DNA of 14,286 nt. It comes from Planctomycetota bacterium (lineage in GTDB: Bacteria; Planctomycetota; Phycisphaerae; WQYP01). A program made the translations under genes and the position numbers. Below the pieces are notes generated by a model. That model made no database searches. It had not been told where the DNA came from and saw nothing but the letters and a program-made list of their open reading frames with translations. The stretch spans positions 1-14,286 of the forward strand of contig JAKAZF010000016.1 of the NCBI GenBank assembly GCA_021826605.1, read 5' to 3'. Numbering within the stretch: the first letter of the stretch is position 1; each line of letters begins with the position of its first letter. Below, piece by piece: positions 7,534 to 13,249 of the stretch.

Positions 7534-8103
7534 CTACCTGCTTAGTCGCGCCAGCGATCTGTTCACTGCGTCGATATTAAACGCTTTGGGGTTAAATTTG
7601 CCCATCCATTCAGCGACCTCCGCATGGTCGGGATGCTCTTTATCGTTGAGAATGGCAAGCTGTTCGTAGTATCCCTCCAGACCGCCGCAATCCTCCGGCG
7701 GACAGGCCATTTCGCCGTCAGTGCAGACAATTGGCTTTTCTAAAACCGGGATTACTTTTTCCACGACAATCGTATGCATCCAACTGTCGCCAAAGTCGTA
7801 TTGGTAAAGGAATTTCTTTCTTTTTCCTATAGCCTTAGCCAGGCTAATTTTCGAGTCATCTTCACCGGTATCATCAAAGTCCTCGAATGGATGATATCCC
7901 GTATATCGCACCTCACCGATTTCAAACTCATGCAGATGGCTATCGTTCCAACCCATGGCCATCTGAATGACGATGTGCAGGCCTGCAAGGGTAAGATTCG
8001 CCGGAACGATGACCCGCCGCCAGATGGACGGCTCGCTTTGAGCCAGCGTAATCGTCAATTCAAATCCGTTGGTGGAAAACCTGCCGAATCCCTTTTTCGC
8101 CAT
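7534..8103 (-). CDS. pRiA4b ORF-3-like family protein
   Basis: A 189-residue protein with the pattern of the plasmid pRiA4b ORF-3-like family (PF07929). It shows an amphipathic strand ending PSIWRRV, a helix TLAGLHIVIQMAMGW followed by HLHEFEI, the strand YQYDFGDSWMH near residues 100-110, the CPPEDCGG motif near 133-140, and a C-terminal FNPKAFNIDAVN. The family's biochemical role is not established; it is often found on plasmids and near toxin-antitoxin or defence genes. The start ATG 8103 is preceded by AAGGAG. That ribosome site is itself formed by the tail of the truncated nucleotidyltransferase remnant, whose stop lies 3 bases before this ATG. It is therefore probably cotranscribed with, and perhaps translationally coupled to, module A upstream. 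Confidence 0.85.
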   Translation of the reverse strand: MAKKGFGRFSTNGFELTITLAQSEPSIWRRVIVPANLTLAGLHIVIQMAMGWNDSHLHEFEIGEVRYTGYHPFEDFDDTGEDDSKISLAKAIGKRKKFLYQYDFGDSWMHTIVVEKVIPVLEKPIVCTDGEMACPPEDCGGLEGYYEQLAILNDKEHPDHAEVAEWMGKFNPKAFNIDAVNRSLARLSR

Positions 8104-8106
8104 GTT

Positions 8107-8235
8107 CTACTCCTTATCACCTGTGAATCGTGGTCGGCTGTGAAATGCCACCGCGTACCCGCCGACAATAACGTACTTAACGCGGGCGGCGTTTAACAAC
8201 GCGACAAACTCGCGCAAGCCTTTGGGAAGTTTCAT
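8107..8235 (-). pseudogene. Truncated N-terminal copy of the module B nucleotidyltransferase
   Basis: An ATG at 8235 opens a 42-residue frame beginning MKLPKGLREFVALL. It matches the first 40 residues of the intact gene at 12544-12993, including VIVGGYAVAFH, with one clear change (Gly to Ser before RPRF). Homology stops directly after the first aspartate of the expected catalytic D-x-D (8115); KE and a stop (TAG 8107-8109) follow. The original ribosome site GGAG-CAACG-ATG is intact, so the stub may still be translated. It lacks the second catalytic aspartate and about 110 further residues, so it cannot be an active nucleotidyltransferase. It begins 16 bases after the stop of the module A enzyme and ends just before the pRiA4b-like start. 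Confidence 0.85.
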
Positions 8236-8257
8236 CGTTGCTCCGTTGTCCTTAATC
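8115..8257. repeat. Direct repeat 1, left copy (module B fragment)
   Basis: Positions 8115-8248 align without gaps to 12873-13006, with 8 mismatches by eye (about 94% identity). Similarity continues after a one-base offset to about 8257. Same orientation as the partner. Confidence 0.9.
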
Positions 8258-8932
8258 TATAACCCGATCAAAAATCACCATGGACAGATGGATGCAAGCT
8301 TCCGCGACCGCTTGCCAGTTCTGCCAGGGTGCGATCAGATTGCGATATTCGGCAAGACCTTCCTCACTAAGATCAAACGGCAGGGGATTGGCCAGTTGAA
8401 TAACCAACTGGAGTGTTGGCGATTCTCCATTGGGTTGCGGATAAAGCGCATCCAGCGTTTTCAAGGCGACAACGACCTCAGCGTCCCCCATGTTGGCGGC
8501 CAGCGCGACAAAATCCAGATAATCGCGTGTGGCGTTGCGTTTAAGAATTAGGATTCCCTTGATGCGCAGGATCTCGGCGGGTGTTGGTAATGTTATCACT
8601 TCGTCTTGGACAGTAACTTTCGTCGTCTCCAACGGGGATGTGCGTATCAGTTGCCGCACCCCAGTCTCGATACCATCGAGGCTTCCAAGAATTAATACGG
8701 GCCGGTTAACGCGCGCCGTCTTCCATCCAGCAACGGATTCAAGCTCCGCAAGAACCTGATCGAACCGTGAACGCAAATCAGTGAGGACGTGGTCGGCATC
8801 ATTTGAGAACCGGTGCCTGGCGTGCATTGCCGACGCGGTACCGCCTACGAGAACCGCCCCTGGAAGAATCCGCTGAAGTCGGCCGGCGGCCAGCAGCAGC
8901 CGCTCCCAGTCAGGTTGAGTGTTGTTGGACAT
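8252..8932 (-). CDS. Nucleotidyltransferase-fold protein, AbiEii-like (module A)
   Basis: A 226-residue protein. The Pol-beta nucleotidyltransferase signature is visible: VLVGGTASAMHARHRF (GG at about 30-31) followed by SNDADHVL, where Asp-Ala-Asp gives the two metal-binding aspartates. LPTPAEILRIKG and ILKRNATRDYLDFVALA in the second half resemble the helical part of AbiEii/AbiGii-type proteins, where such a lysine/arginine-rich segment precedes a DxxD region. AbiEii-like enzymes act as toxins that transfer nucleotides, but many homologues are uncharacterised, so activity is inferred. The start ATG 8932 overlaps the small upstream gene by 23 bases; its own ribosome site is weak, suggesting coupled translation. 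The module arrangement (small protein, then nucleotidyltransferase) resembles antitoxin/toxin order. Confidence 0.8.
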   Translation of the reverse strand: MSNNTQPDWERLLLAAGRLQRILPGAVLVGGTASAMHARHRFSNDADHVLTDLRSRFDQVLAELESVAGWKTARVNRPVLILGSLDGIETGVRQLIRTSPLETTKVTVQDEVITLPTPAEILRIKGILILKRNATRDYLDFVALAANMGDAEVVVALKTLDALYPQPNGESPTLQLVIQLANPLPFDLSEEGLAEYRNLIAPWQNWQAVAEACIHLSMVIFDRVID

Positions 8933-9131
8933 AATGCATCCAAAAGTGATAACGCTGAGCGTAAGGATCCGGCAGATGGGTCTTGCAGACTTGAACTACT
9001 TTTGCGGCAACCGCTCTATCACCCAGCACGTTCTGCCGCAGCTCTACCCAATCTTGCCGTCGGCCGCGGGAAATTATGTCATCGATGGCCGCAAGCGTCA
9101 TGGTCGAAGAATTCAAATGCCGATGCTGCAT
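8910..9131 (-). CDS. Small helical protein upstream of nucleotidyltransferase A (candidate partner or antitoxin)
   Basis: A 73-residue protein from ATG 9131 (MQHRHLNSS); a TTG at 9140 would add three residues. It is probably all helical, with a helix LAAIDDIISRG, a second helix DWVELRQNVLG, then VAAKVVQVCKTHL and a C-terminal aromatic motif DPYAQRYHFWMHYV. I recognise no named domain. It overlaps the nucleotidyltransferase start, the usual sign of a two-gene operon whose products interact. By position it may be the antitoxin or regulator, but nothing in the sequence proves this. The first 27 residues occur again, truncated, at 13166-13249, which supports this frame and start as a real gene. 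Confidence 0.65.
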   Translation of the reverse strand: MQHRHLNSSTMTLAAIDDIISRGRRQDWVELRQNVLGDRAVAAKVVQVCKTHLPDPYAQRYHFWMHYVQQHST

Positions 9132-9175
9132 CTTAACCAATCCACATTTAACACAACTTTACAATAACCGAAGGG
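9052..9175. repeat. Direct repeat 2, left copy (5' part of small gene A and its upstream region)
   Basis: Aligns without gaps to 13170-13293 at an offset of 4118 bases, with about 8 mismatches by eye (about 93% identity). It covers the first 27 codons of small gene A and about 44 bases of upstream sequence. Same orientation as the partner. Confidence 0.9.
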
Positions 9176-9183
9176 ACTATCCC

Positions 9184-9290
9184 GTCAAACCAGCACGGCG
9201 ATTCCATCTGGGCGGGACAAATTTCCGGGCCATATCGCCGCACGAGGAACGGTCACATATCCGCCGGCTTTGCCCGCAATGGAACGCACG
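9184..9290. repeat. Dispersed hairpin-containing intergenic element, copy 2
   Basis: The first part can fold as GTC-aaa-CCAG (9184-9193) against CTGG-gcg-GGAC (9208-9218). From 9212 it aligns with the copy at 7424: ATTTCCGGGC, then TCACATA and GCCGGCTTTGCC. The 11-mer CTGGGCGGGAC is shared exactly with the hairpin at 12309-12341. Confidence 0.45.
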
Positions 9291-9407
9291 ATAAAAGCAT
9301 TCCGACGCGCCGCGACCAAACACTGCGATTTGCCCCCTGATTTAGCGCTATCTCGGCACTGCAGGGAAAAATTGCTGCGTCCAAGACGACTGGGGAGATC
9401 GGCGTTT

Positions 9408-9435
9408 TTGAAAACTCCATTCTTACGGGTACAAT
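9408..9435 (+). promoter_or_regulatory. Candidate sigma-70-type promoter for the methyltransferase gene
   Basis: TTGAAA at 9408-9413 and TACAAT at 9430-9435 are separated by 16 bases, close to the bacterial housekeeping consensus. The predicted transcription start is about 9442, giving a leader of about 40 bases before the ATG at 9482. Confidence 0.5.
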
Positions 9436-9444
9436 TTATCCGTT

Positions 9445-9465
9445 ATCCACCGACTGTCGACGGAT
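9445..9465. promoter_or_regulatory. 21-bp imperfect palindrome in the methyltransferase leader (candidate operator)
   Basis: ATCCACCGAC and GTCGACGGAT flank a single T and are inverse complements apart from two positions. It lies just downstream of the predicted transcription start, where a repressor could block transcription. No separate controller protein gene is visible next to the restriction-modification pair, so autoregulation by the methyltransferase or a host factor are the options. Confidence 0.35.
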
Positions 9466-9481
9466 CATAGAAAGGATATTC

Positions 9482-10354
9482 ATGAGTAGAGAGACAATCG
9501 AATTTTTCGGTGACGATGTCACCGACCTCTATTGGGGCGACGCTTTGGATGTGTTGCGGGAACGTATCCCGGATGAATCCGTCGACCTGATTTTTGCCGA
9601 CCCGCCCTACAATATCGGGAAGGTATTCGGCAACTTTCTGGATCGCTGGCCCTCAGATGAGGCTTATGCTCAATGGTGCTATCAGTGGTTGGAGTTATGC
9701 CTGCGGAAGCTCAAAGCGCACGGCAGTATTTACGTGATGACAAGCACCCAATCCATGCCTTTCCTTGATTTGTACCTGCGGGATCGATCCCTGATTCTTT
9801 CACGCATCGTCTGGCACTATGATAGTTCCGGTGTTCAGGCTAAGAACTACTTCGGATCGCTCTATGAGCCGATTCTGTTTTGCGTAAAAGATGCATGTCA
9901 CTACACCTTTAACCCCGATGCTATAAAGGTGGAGGCTCGGACCGGTTCCCAACGCAAACTCATTGATTACCGGAAGCCGGTTCCGACGCAATACAACACC
10001 GAAAAGGTGCCCGGCAACGTCTGGTATTTCCCCCGTGTGCGTTACCGTATGGATGAATATGAGCAGCATCCGTCGCAAAAGCCCGAAAGTCTTATTGAAC
10101 GTATCATCAAGGCGTCAAGTAACGAGGGCGATATCGTGCTGGATCCGTTTGCCGGAACATTTACCACGGGTGCAGTTGCCAAACGTCTTGGTCGGAAAAG
10201 TATAAGCATTGAGCGAGAGGAGGAGTATATTCCGGTCGGTCTGCGTCGACTGGGTTTAGCCAAGAACTTCCAAGGTAGACCAATTGCAGCTCCAACCAAG
10301 ACTTTTGCTCGCGCCTGCACTGAAAAAGGCGAGGGACTTTTTGGGATCGCCTGA
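9482..10354 (+). CDS. YhdJ-like adenine-specific DNA methyltransferase (beta class)
   Basis: A 290-residue methyltransferase. The catalytic motif DPPYN lies at 40-44 and the SAM-binding DPFAGTFTTG at 221-230. Catalytic motif before SAM motif defines the beta class. The middle closely follows E. coli YhdJ (M.EcoKII) as I remember it: SRIVWHYDSSGVQAKNYFGS, YEPILF, EARTGSQRKLIDYRK, KVPGNVW-FPRVRY-MDEYE-HP-QKPE and IIKASSN-GDIVLDPFAG. YhdJ methylates adenine in ATGCAT, so the same target is plausible here, by inference only. The start ATG 9482 has AAAGGA five bases upstream and a candidate promoter further up. The stop is directly followed by the endonuclease ATG (TGAATG), so the two form a restriction-modification operon. 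It is the only plus-strand operon in the window, consistent with separate acquisition. Confidence 0.9.
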   Translation: MSRETIEFFGDDVTDLYWGDALDVLRERIPDESVDLIFADPPYNIGKVFGNFLDRWPSDEAYAQWCYQWLELCLRKLKAHGSIYVMTSTQSMPFLDLYLRDRSLILSRIVWHYDSSGVQAKNYFGSLYEPILFCVKDACHYTFNPDAIKVEARTGSQRKLIDYRKPVPTQYNTEKVPGNVWYFPRVRYRMDEYEQHPSQKPESLIERIIKASSNEGDIVLDPFAGTFTTGAVAKRLGRKSISIEREEEYIPVGLRRLGLAKNFQGRPIAAPTKTFARACTEKGEGLFGIA

Positions 10355-11455
10355 ATGGAACACGAGTTTACAGCCACAATTAGGGAGATCCTCAACAGGG
10401 AATATGGCAAATCAGCGACAGTTATTTTTTCGGCCAGCCCTCTGTTGAATTATTTGAACATCAAGACACGGGCGGCCTCGCGTGGCTCGAAGTCCAGAGC
10501 ATCATTCGGAAATCTATACGCGCTTTATGTGTTGGTTGAGGACTACATAAAAGGCGGGTTCCATAATTCTGGTGACTACGGTCAATACGAAGGTGCCAAG
10601 TTTGTACAGCTGTTCAACCGGCAACGCGAATTACCCTTTGGAGGAAAACTTCAGAACCACCACATGAACACGCGCCTTAACGACGAATTTAAGCGACTCT
10701 TTCCTGCTTGCGGTCTGGAACCGATTTCCCGCGATGACCAGAGCGGGCGCTACTGGCTGAGAGAGGGGATCCTGGTCGTTGACCTCGGTACCCAAAAAGT
10801 AAATGTGGCGTGTGCCGTATTGCGCATCATCGACGCATACGCCGCAGCTCGGGCGAGCGCGTTCAACATGTTCGTCGTGGACTGTGATAAGCTGCGCAAT
10901 TTATCGCAGGGTCAACTTTACCAGGCGGAGGAATTTATCCGTGCGCTTCTCTCTCCGAATGTCGACGCACGGATCTTCGAGATTGTGAGCTACTCGATCC
11001 TCAAACACTTTTATGCCGAACAGAGCGTCTATTGGGGATGGTCGTATGCAACAATTAAGAAAGACGCCTTGGCGCTCTACAAGACGGGCCGTACGAATGC
11101 TAATGATGGCGGGATTGATTTTGTCATGAAACCGCTCGGCCGCTTTTTTCAGGTAACTGAAACAATTGATTCTCGAAAGTATTTTCTTGATATAGACAAG
11201 GTGCAACGCTTCCCGATTACGTTTGTCGTGAAGTCTAATGAACCCATCGAAGCGATTCGGGACAAGATTAAGATGCAGGCGATGCGGCAATACGGAGTGG
11301 AAAAGATAGTACGCCGGTACATGGAAGCAATTGAAGAGATAATCAATGTGCCCGATCTCCTGGCCAAGTTCGCGGAAGTTGGGAAAGCCGGGAAGCTCAG
11401 CGATGTGATTTCGGAAATTGTGCTGCAGAGCAGAGTTGAGTTCAATTACGATTAG
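10355..11455 (+). CDS. Type II restriction endonuclease partner of the YhdJ-like methyltransferase
   Basis: A 366-residue soluble protein starting on the base after the methyltransferase stop. The likely nuclease core lies near residues 209-269: IFEIVSYSILKHFY (Glu209), then GRTNANDGGIDFVMKP (Asp255) and GRFFQVTE (266-269). A GGID strand followed about 11 residues later by Q-x-x-E resembles a PD-(D/E)XK-type core in which the usual lysine position is altered. This is inference from pattern and position. The N-terminal 200 residues, with an acidic and aromatic FHNSGDYGQYEG segment, may recognise DNA. If the methyltransferase targets ATGCAT, this enzyme should cut there, like NsiI or AvaIII. 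ATGCAT occurs in the window at 7774, 8934 and 9891. I cannot tell whether it is related to those enzymes. Confidence 0.75.
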   Translation: MEHEFTATIREILNREYGKSATVIFSASPLLNYLNIKTRAASRGSKSRASFGNLYALYVLVEDYIKGGFHNSGDYGQYEGAKFVQLFNRQRELPFGGKLQNHHMNTRLNDEFKRLFPACGLEPISRDDQSGRYWLREGILVVDLGTQKVNVACAVLRIIDAYAAARASAFNMFVVDCDKLRNLSQGQLYQAEEFIRALLSPNVDARIFEIVSYSILKHFYAEQSVYWGWSYATIKKDALALYKTGRTNANDGGIDFVMKPLGRFFQVTETIDSRKYFLDIDKVQRFPITFVVKSNEPIEAIRDKIKMQAMRQYGVEKIVRRYMEAIEEIINVPDLLAKFAEVGKAGKLSDVISEIVLQSRVEFNYD

Positions 11456-11564
11456 CCGTTGCCAATTCGCGCTCGTCTGTCGCCATCGCGCGCAATTTCC
11501 CCAATATCATGGGGCGACCTGGTTGAAGGACGCGGCTTAGCATTTTTTTCCCATCGCAACCGCG

Positions 11565-11813
11565 CTACGATACAGTAATCTCCTCCCCTGAAGAACCATC
11601 GGGCATCGAAGTATATTTGCCAACAAGCTCACGGCTTGTAAGCAGAAGCTCAGGCCGCTTGGCATCACGCGCGGCCCAATAATCGTCGTGTCGCGTAATT
11701 GTCCACTGACCTCCTTGGCCGACATAAGTTTGATCAGCGAGGGCCATCACGATCGGAGGCGTGGGAGCACCGGTGGCTGCACTCGCAATACTCAGTACGA
11801 TCGCCAATGGCAT
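11565..11813 (-). CDS. Unrecognised small ORF, possibly a gene fragment
   Basis: An 82-residue frame from ATG 11813. The first 23 residues (MPLAIVLSIASAATGAPTPPIVM) look weakly like a signal or membrane segment; an internal ATG in GTGATG would start at MALADQTYVGQGG. The rest (GGQWTITRHDDYWAARD, then LLLTSRELVGKYT) has protein-like composition with alternating short strands and helices. I know no family for it. No good ribosome site precedes the first ATG. It lies between the convergent endonuclease gene and the VapC-like remnant, on the same strand as the latter. It could be a small real gene, the tail of a deleted gene, or chance. Confidence 0.3.
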   Translation of the reverse strand: MPLAIVLSIASAATGAPTPPIVMALADQTYVGQGGQWTITRHDDYWAARDAKRPELLLTSRELVGKYTSMPDGSSGEEITVS

Positions 11814-11903
11814 GCTCGCCCCGATGGACCTTTCCGCGCATTATGAGACCACACGCAATCACCGGAAGACATCACGCGTGCGCACCGAACGCGATAGCTC
11901 ACC

Positions 11904-12060
11904 TCATTCCTGCAACTCGAGAATCCGCTTCAATGCCAGGGCCCCAGTGTGCTGTTGATCTGGGTTCTGGGGTAATGAGCCGCTGGGGCTGATGGTGTCC
12001 AACTGTGGAAAGTATGTACTGTAGCGTGCCGCGTAGCGGGTAATTAGTCCGAGTCCTTTG
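11904..12060 (-). pseudogene. C-terminal remnant of a VapC-like PIN-domain toxin
   Basis: Directly downstream of the AbrB/VapB-type antitoxin, in the +1 frame relative to it, a frame of about 50 codons ends in TGA at 11904-11906. It begins around GLGLITRYAARYSTYFPQLD, followed by TISPSGS and ending ALALKRILELQE. The pattern LITR...RYxTYFPxL..I.P is typical of the last strand-helix-strand of VapC/PIN toxins of the type encoded just after an AbrB-like antitoxin. The expected 100 or so N-terminal residues, with the metal-binding acidic residues, are missing between the antitoxin stop and this segment. No start codon or ribosome site precedes it. I read it as a toxin gene that lost its 5' part by deletion. 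The assignment rests on pattern memory. Confidence 0.5.
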
Positions 12061-12282
12061 TCAATTCCGCGTAAGTTTCATAATCTCATCGGTGGACAAG
12101 CCTGTGCCGGCACGGCCCCGCATCTGCTCTATCAAGGTGTTACCGCGCCGGCCGCCCGATAGCTTGCGTAAAATAACCTCTTTCCCGCGCATGATAAATT
12201 CCACGTCCGTGTGGGGAAGAATCCCTGTCCGCTCGCGAATTGCCCGAGGTACCGTTACCTGGCCCTTCGTCGTCACCTTCAT
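12061..12282 (-). CDS. AbrB/SpoVT-like (VapB-type) antitoxin
   Basis: A 73-residue protein. MKVTTKGQVTVPRAIRERTGILPHTDVEFIMRG, broken here as MKVTTKGQVTVP, RAIRERTGI and DVEFIMRG, is the standard swapped-hairpin AbrB DNA-binding domain. A C-terminal toxin-neutralising tail follows (GGRRGNTLIEQMRGRAG and LSTDEIMKLTR), as in VapB antitoxins paired with VapC; the LSTDEIM-LTR ending is typical. ATG 12282 is chosen because AGGAG lies eight bases upstream and the domain begins there; the open frame to 12411 adds an unrelated stretch. By family it binds its own promoter and neutralises a PIN toxin. The downstream toxin appears truncated, so this may be a solitary antitoxin or transcription regulator. 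Confidence 0.88.
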   Translation of the reverse strand: MKVTTKGQVTVPRAIRERTGILPHTDVEFIMRGKEVILRKLSGGRRGNTLIEQMRGRAGTGLSTDEIMKLTRN

Positions 12283-12308
12283 GATTGAAGCTCCTATGTA
12301 CAGTCCTC

Positions 12309-12341
12309 GTCCCGCCAGTGCCCAACAACGCTGGGCGGGAC
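12309..12341. repeat. Hairpin in the antitoxin leader
   Basis: GTCCCGCC (12309-12316) pairs exactly with GGCGGGAC (12334-12341), and the stem can extend by AG/CT with one bulged G. It lies between the putative operator and the antitoxin ribosome site. CTGGGCGGGAC recurs at 9208-9218, so this may be a repeat remnant rather than a dedicated regulator. Confidence 0.45.
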
Positions 12342-12344
12342 CGG

Positions 12345-12369
12345 GTAATACTCTTACATGTATTATTAC
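12345..12369. promoter_or_regulatory. Palindromic AT-rich candidate operator of the VapB-type antitoxin
   Basis: GTAATA (12345-12350) and TATTAC (12364-12369) form an inverted repeat around a centre that contains TACATGTA (12355-12362). AbrB/VapB proteins bind such AT-rich palindromes at their own promoters. On the minus strand TTGCGT followed by a TAATAA-like box after about 16 bases could be the promoter. Low-certainty call. Confidence 0.35.
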
Positions 12370-12543
12370 TACTTTACAAGATAGACGCAAATAGAAAGCT
12401 GCGCGTAACACGGGGCATTCATAGACTCAGCCGTTATCAGCTATTTCCAGGGCGTTGCGAACGCCGGGAAGACCGCCGCGTTGATGGCACCCTATCCGAT
12501 ACCTCAGACTCGACGATACACACCCGATAAAATATTCACGATC

Positions 12544-12993
12544 TTATTCCGGCAGCGAAAGTTCCTGGGCGTCGGCAATATCTTTGGGGCGGCCTGCGGC
12601 GAGCTTATTCTGAATCAGCAGTTCGCAACTGATAAAGTTTACCGCCAGTCCGTCCAGCATTGCCTCTTCCCGTGACGTCCACGCCTGATCGAAGGTCACG
12701 CCATCAATAGATGTCATCAGGTCAATGCGATTGGGTGGAAAACCGAGCTGCAATACCAGATCATTTCGACTCAAATCCTGGGCGCTGATGCTCAATTCTT
12801 CAAAGCCAAAGGTATTGAGTGCACCGACGATCCTTTCCCCATTATCAACTGAACTTTCAATAAACAGATCGATATCACCTGTGAATCGTGGTCGGCCATG
12901 AAAAGCCACCGCATATCCGCCGACGATCACGTACTTAACGCGGGCGGCGTTTAACAACGCGACAAACTCGCGCAAGTCTTTGGGAAGTTTCAT
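12544..12993 (-). CDS. Small nucleotidyltransferase-fold protein (module B)
   Basis: A 149-residue protein. VKYVIVGGYAVAFHGRPRF (GG at 25-26) followed by TGDIDLFIE (Asp40, Asp42) is the minimal nucleotidyltransferase G-G...D-x-D signature. RIDLMTSIDGV near residues 90-100 probably supplies the third acidic residue, and LIQNKLAAGRPKDIADAQ near the end resembles the conserved lysine/D-x-x-D helix of AbiEii and DUF-type nucleotidyltransferases. It is complete and uses ATG 12993 with GGAG five bases upstream. It overlaps the small gene ahead of it by 59 bases in another frame. Such pairs are often listed as toxin-antitoxin-like, but activity is not known for this type. Its first 40 codons and upstream region are duplicated at 8115-8257. 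Confidence 0.83.
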   Translation of the reverse strand: MKLPKDLREFVALLNAARVKYVIVGGYAVAFHGRPRFTGDIDLFIESSVDNGERIVGALNTFGFEELSISAQDLSRNDLVLQLGFPPNRIDLMTSIDGVTFDQAWTSREEAMLDGLAVNFISCELLIQNKLAAGRPKDIADAQELSLPE

Positions 12994-13015
12994 CGTTGCT
13001 CCGTTGCGCGTTAAT
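12873..13015. repeat. Direct repeat 1, right copy
   Basis: Partner of 8115-8257, covering the first 40 codons of nucleotidyltransferase B and part of the overlapping small gene. About 94% identical over the ungapped 134 bases. Confidence 0.9.
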
Positions 13016-13126
13016 CAGGTCCAGCAGAATATCCAGACGCTGGGTGGGTGAAAGAGACCTGTAGTAAGCCCGATCGGCGGCATCCGCCGCGAGGTGCGAG
13101 TCAAATGTGCGGGCAATCTTTTCCAT
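12935..13126 (-). CDS. Small protein upstream of nucleotidyltransferase B (candidate partner)
   Basis: A 63-residue protein: MEKIARTFDSHLAADAADRAY, then YYRSLSPTQRLDILLDLI and a basic tail RVVKRRPR. The pattern 'F-S...ADAADR-YYRSL-P-QRLDILL-LI' is one I associate with a family of short ORFs preceding nucleotidyltransferases; it has no assigned function. The AADAADRAYYRSL part may form a helical hairpin that contacts the partner. The long 59-base overlap with the next gene implies coupled expression. A perfect TATAAT box ends 7 bases before its ATG and no ribosome site precedes it, so the mRNA may be leaderless. Confidence 0.7.
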   Translation of the reverse strand: MEKIARTFDSHLAADAADRAYYRSLSPTQRLDILLDLINAQRSNDETSQRLARVCRVVKRRPR

Positions 13127-13132
13127 GCAGAT

Positions 13133-13138
13133 ATTATA
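13133..13138 (-). promoter_or_regulatory. Consensus -10 box (TATAAT) just upstream of small gene B
   Basis: On the minus strand TATAAT is followed by ATCTGC and then the ATG at 13126. This puts the predicted transcription start at or within a base or two of the start codon. No good -35 hexamer lies 17 bases upstream. Confidence 0.4.
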
Positions 13139-13165
13139 CCGAAGCAGTTGAAGGAGGCTATTACT

Positions 13166-13249
13166 TCAGTCTTGCCGTCGGCCGCGGGAAATTATGTCAT
13201 CGATGGCCGCAAGCGTCACAGTCGACGAATTCAAATGCCGATGCTGCAT
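13166..13249 (-). pseudogene. Truncated 5' copy of small gene A
   Basis: From ATG 13249 the first 27 residues match the small gene at 8910-9131 (MQHRHLNSST, then TLAAIDDIISRGRRQD) with one substitution (Met to Val). A TGA follows immediately at the point where homology ends (13166-13170). About 46 residues and the whole downstream nucleotidyltransferase A are absent here. It lies directly upstream of the promoter of module B. Confidence 0.85.

Larger units (their letters stand above)
9141..9481. other. Divergent intergenic region between module A and the restriction-modification genes
   Basis: No convincing gene on either strand. It holds the end of direct repeat 2, a diverged copy of the dispersed element (about 9184-9290), and the plus-strand promoter and palindrome for the methyltransferase at 9408-9465. 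It must also contain the minus-strand promoter of module A; I could not place that with confidence. Confidence 0.5.

Noticed and set aside
9963..10410. Frames overlapping the methyltransferase on both strands
   Set aside because: They are shadows of a well-conserved YhdJ-like gene and have no ribosome sites or recognisable motifs.
12283..12411. Upstream start of the AbrB-like protein at 12411
   Set aside because: The AbrB domain begins exactly at ATG 12282 with AGGAG ahead of it; the extra residues overlap the palindromic operator and hairpin.
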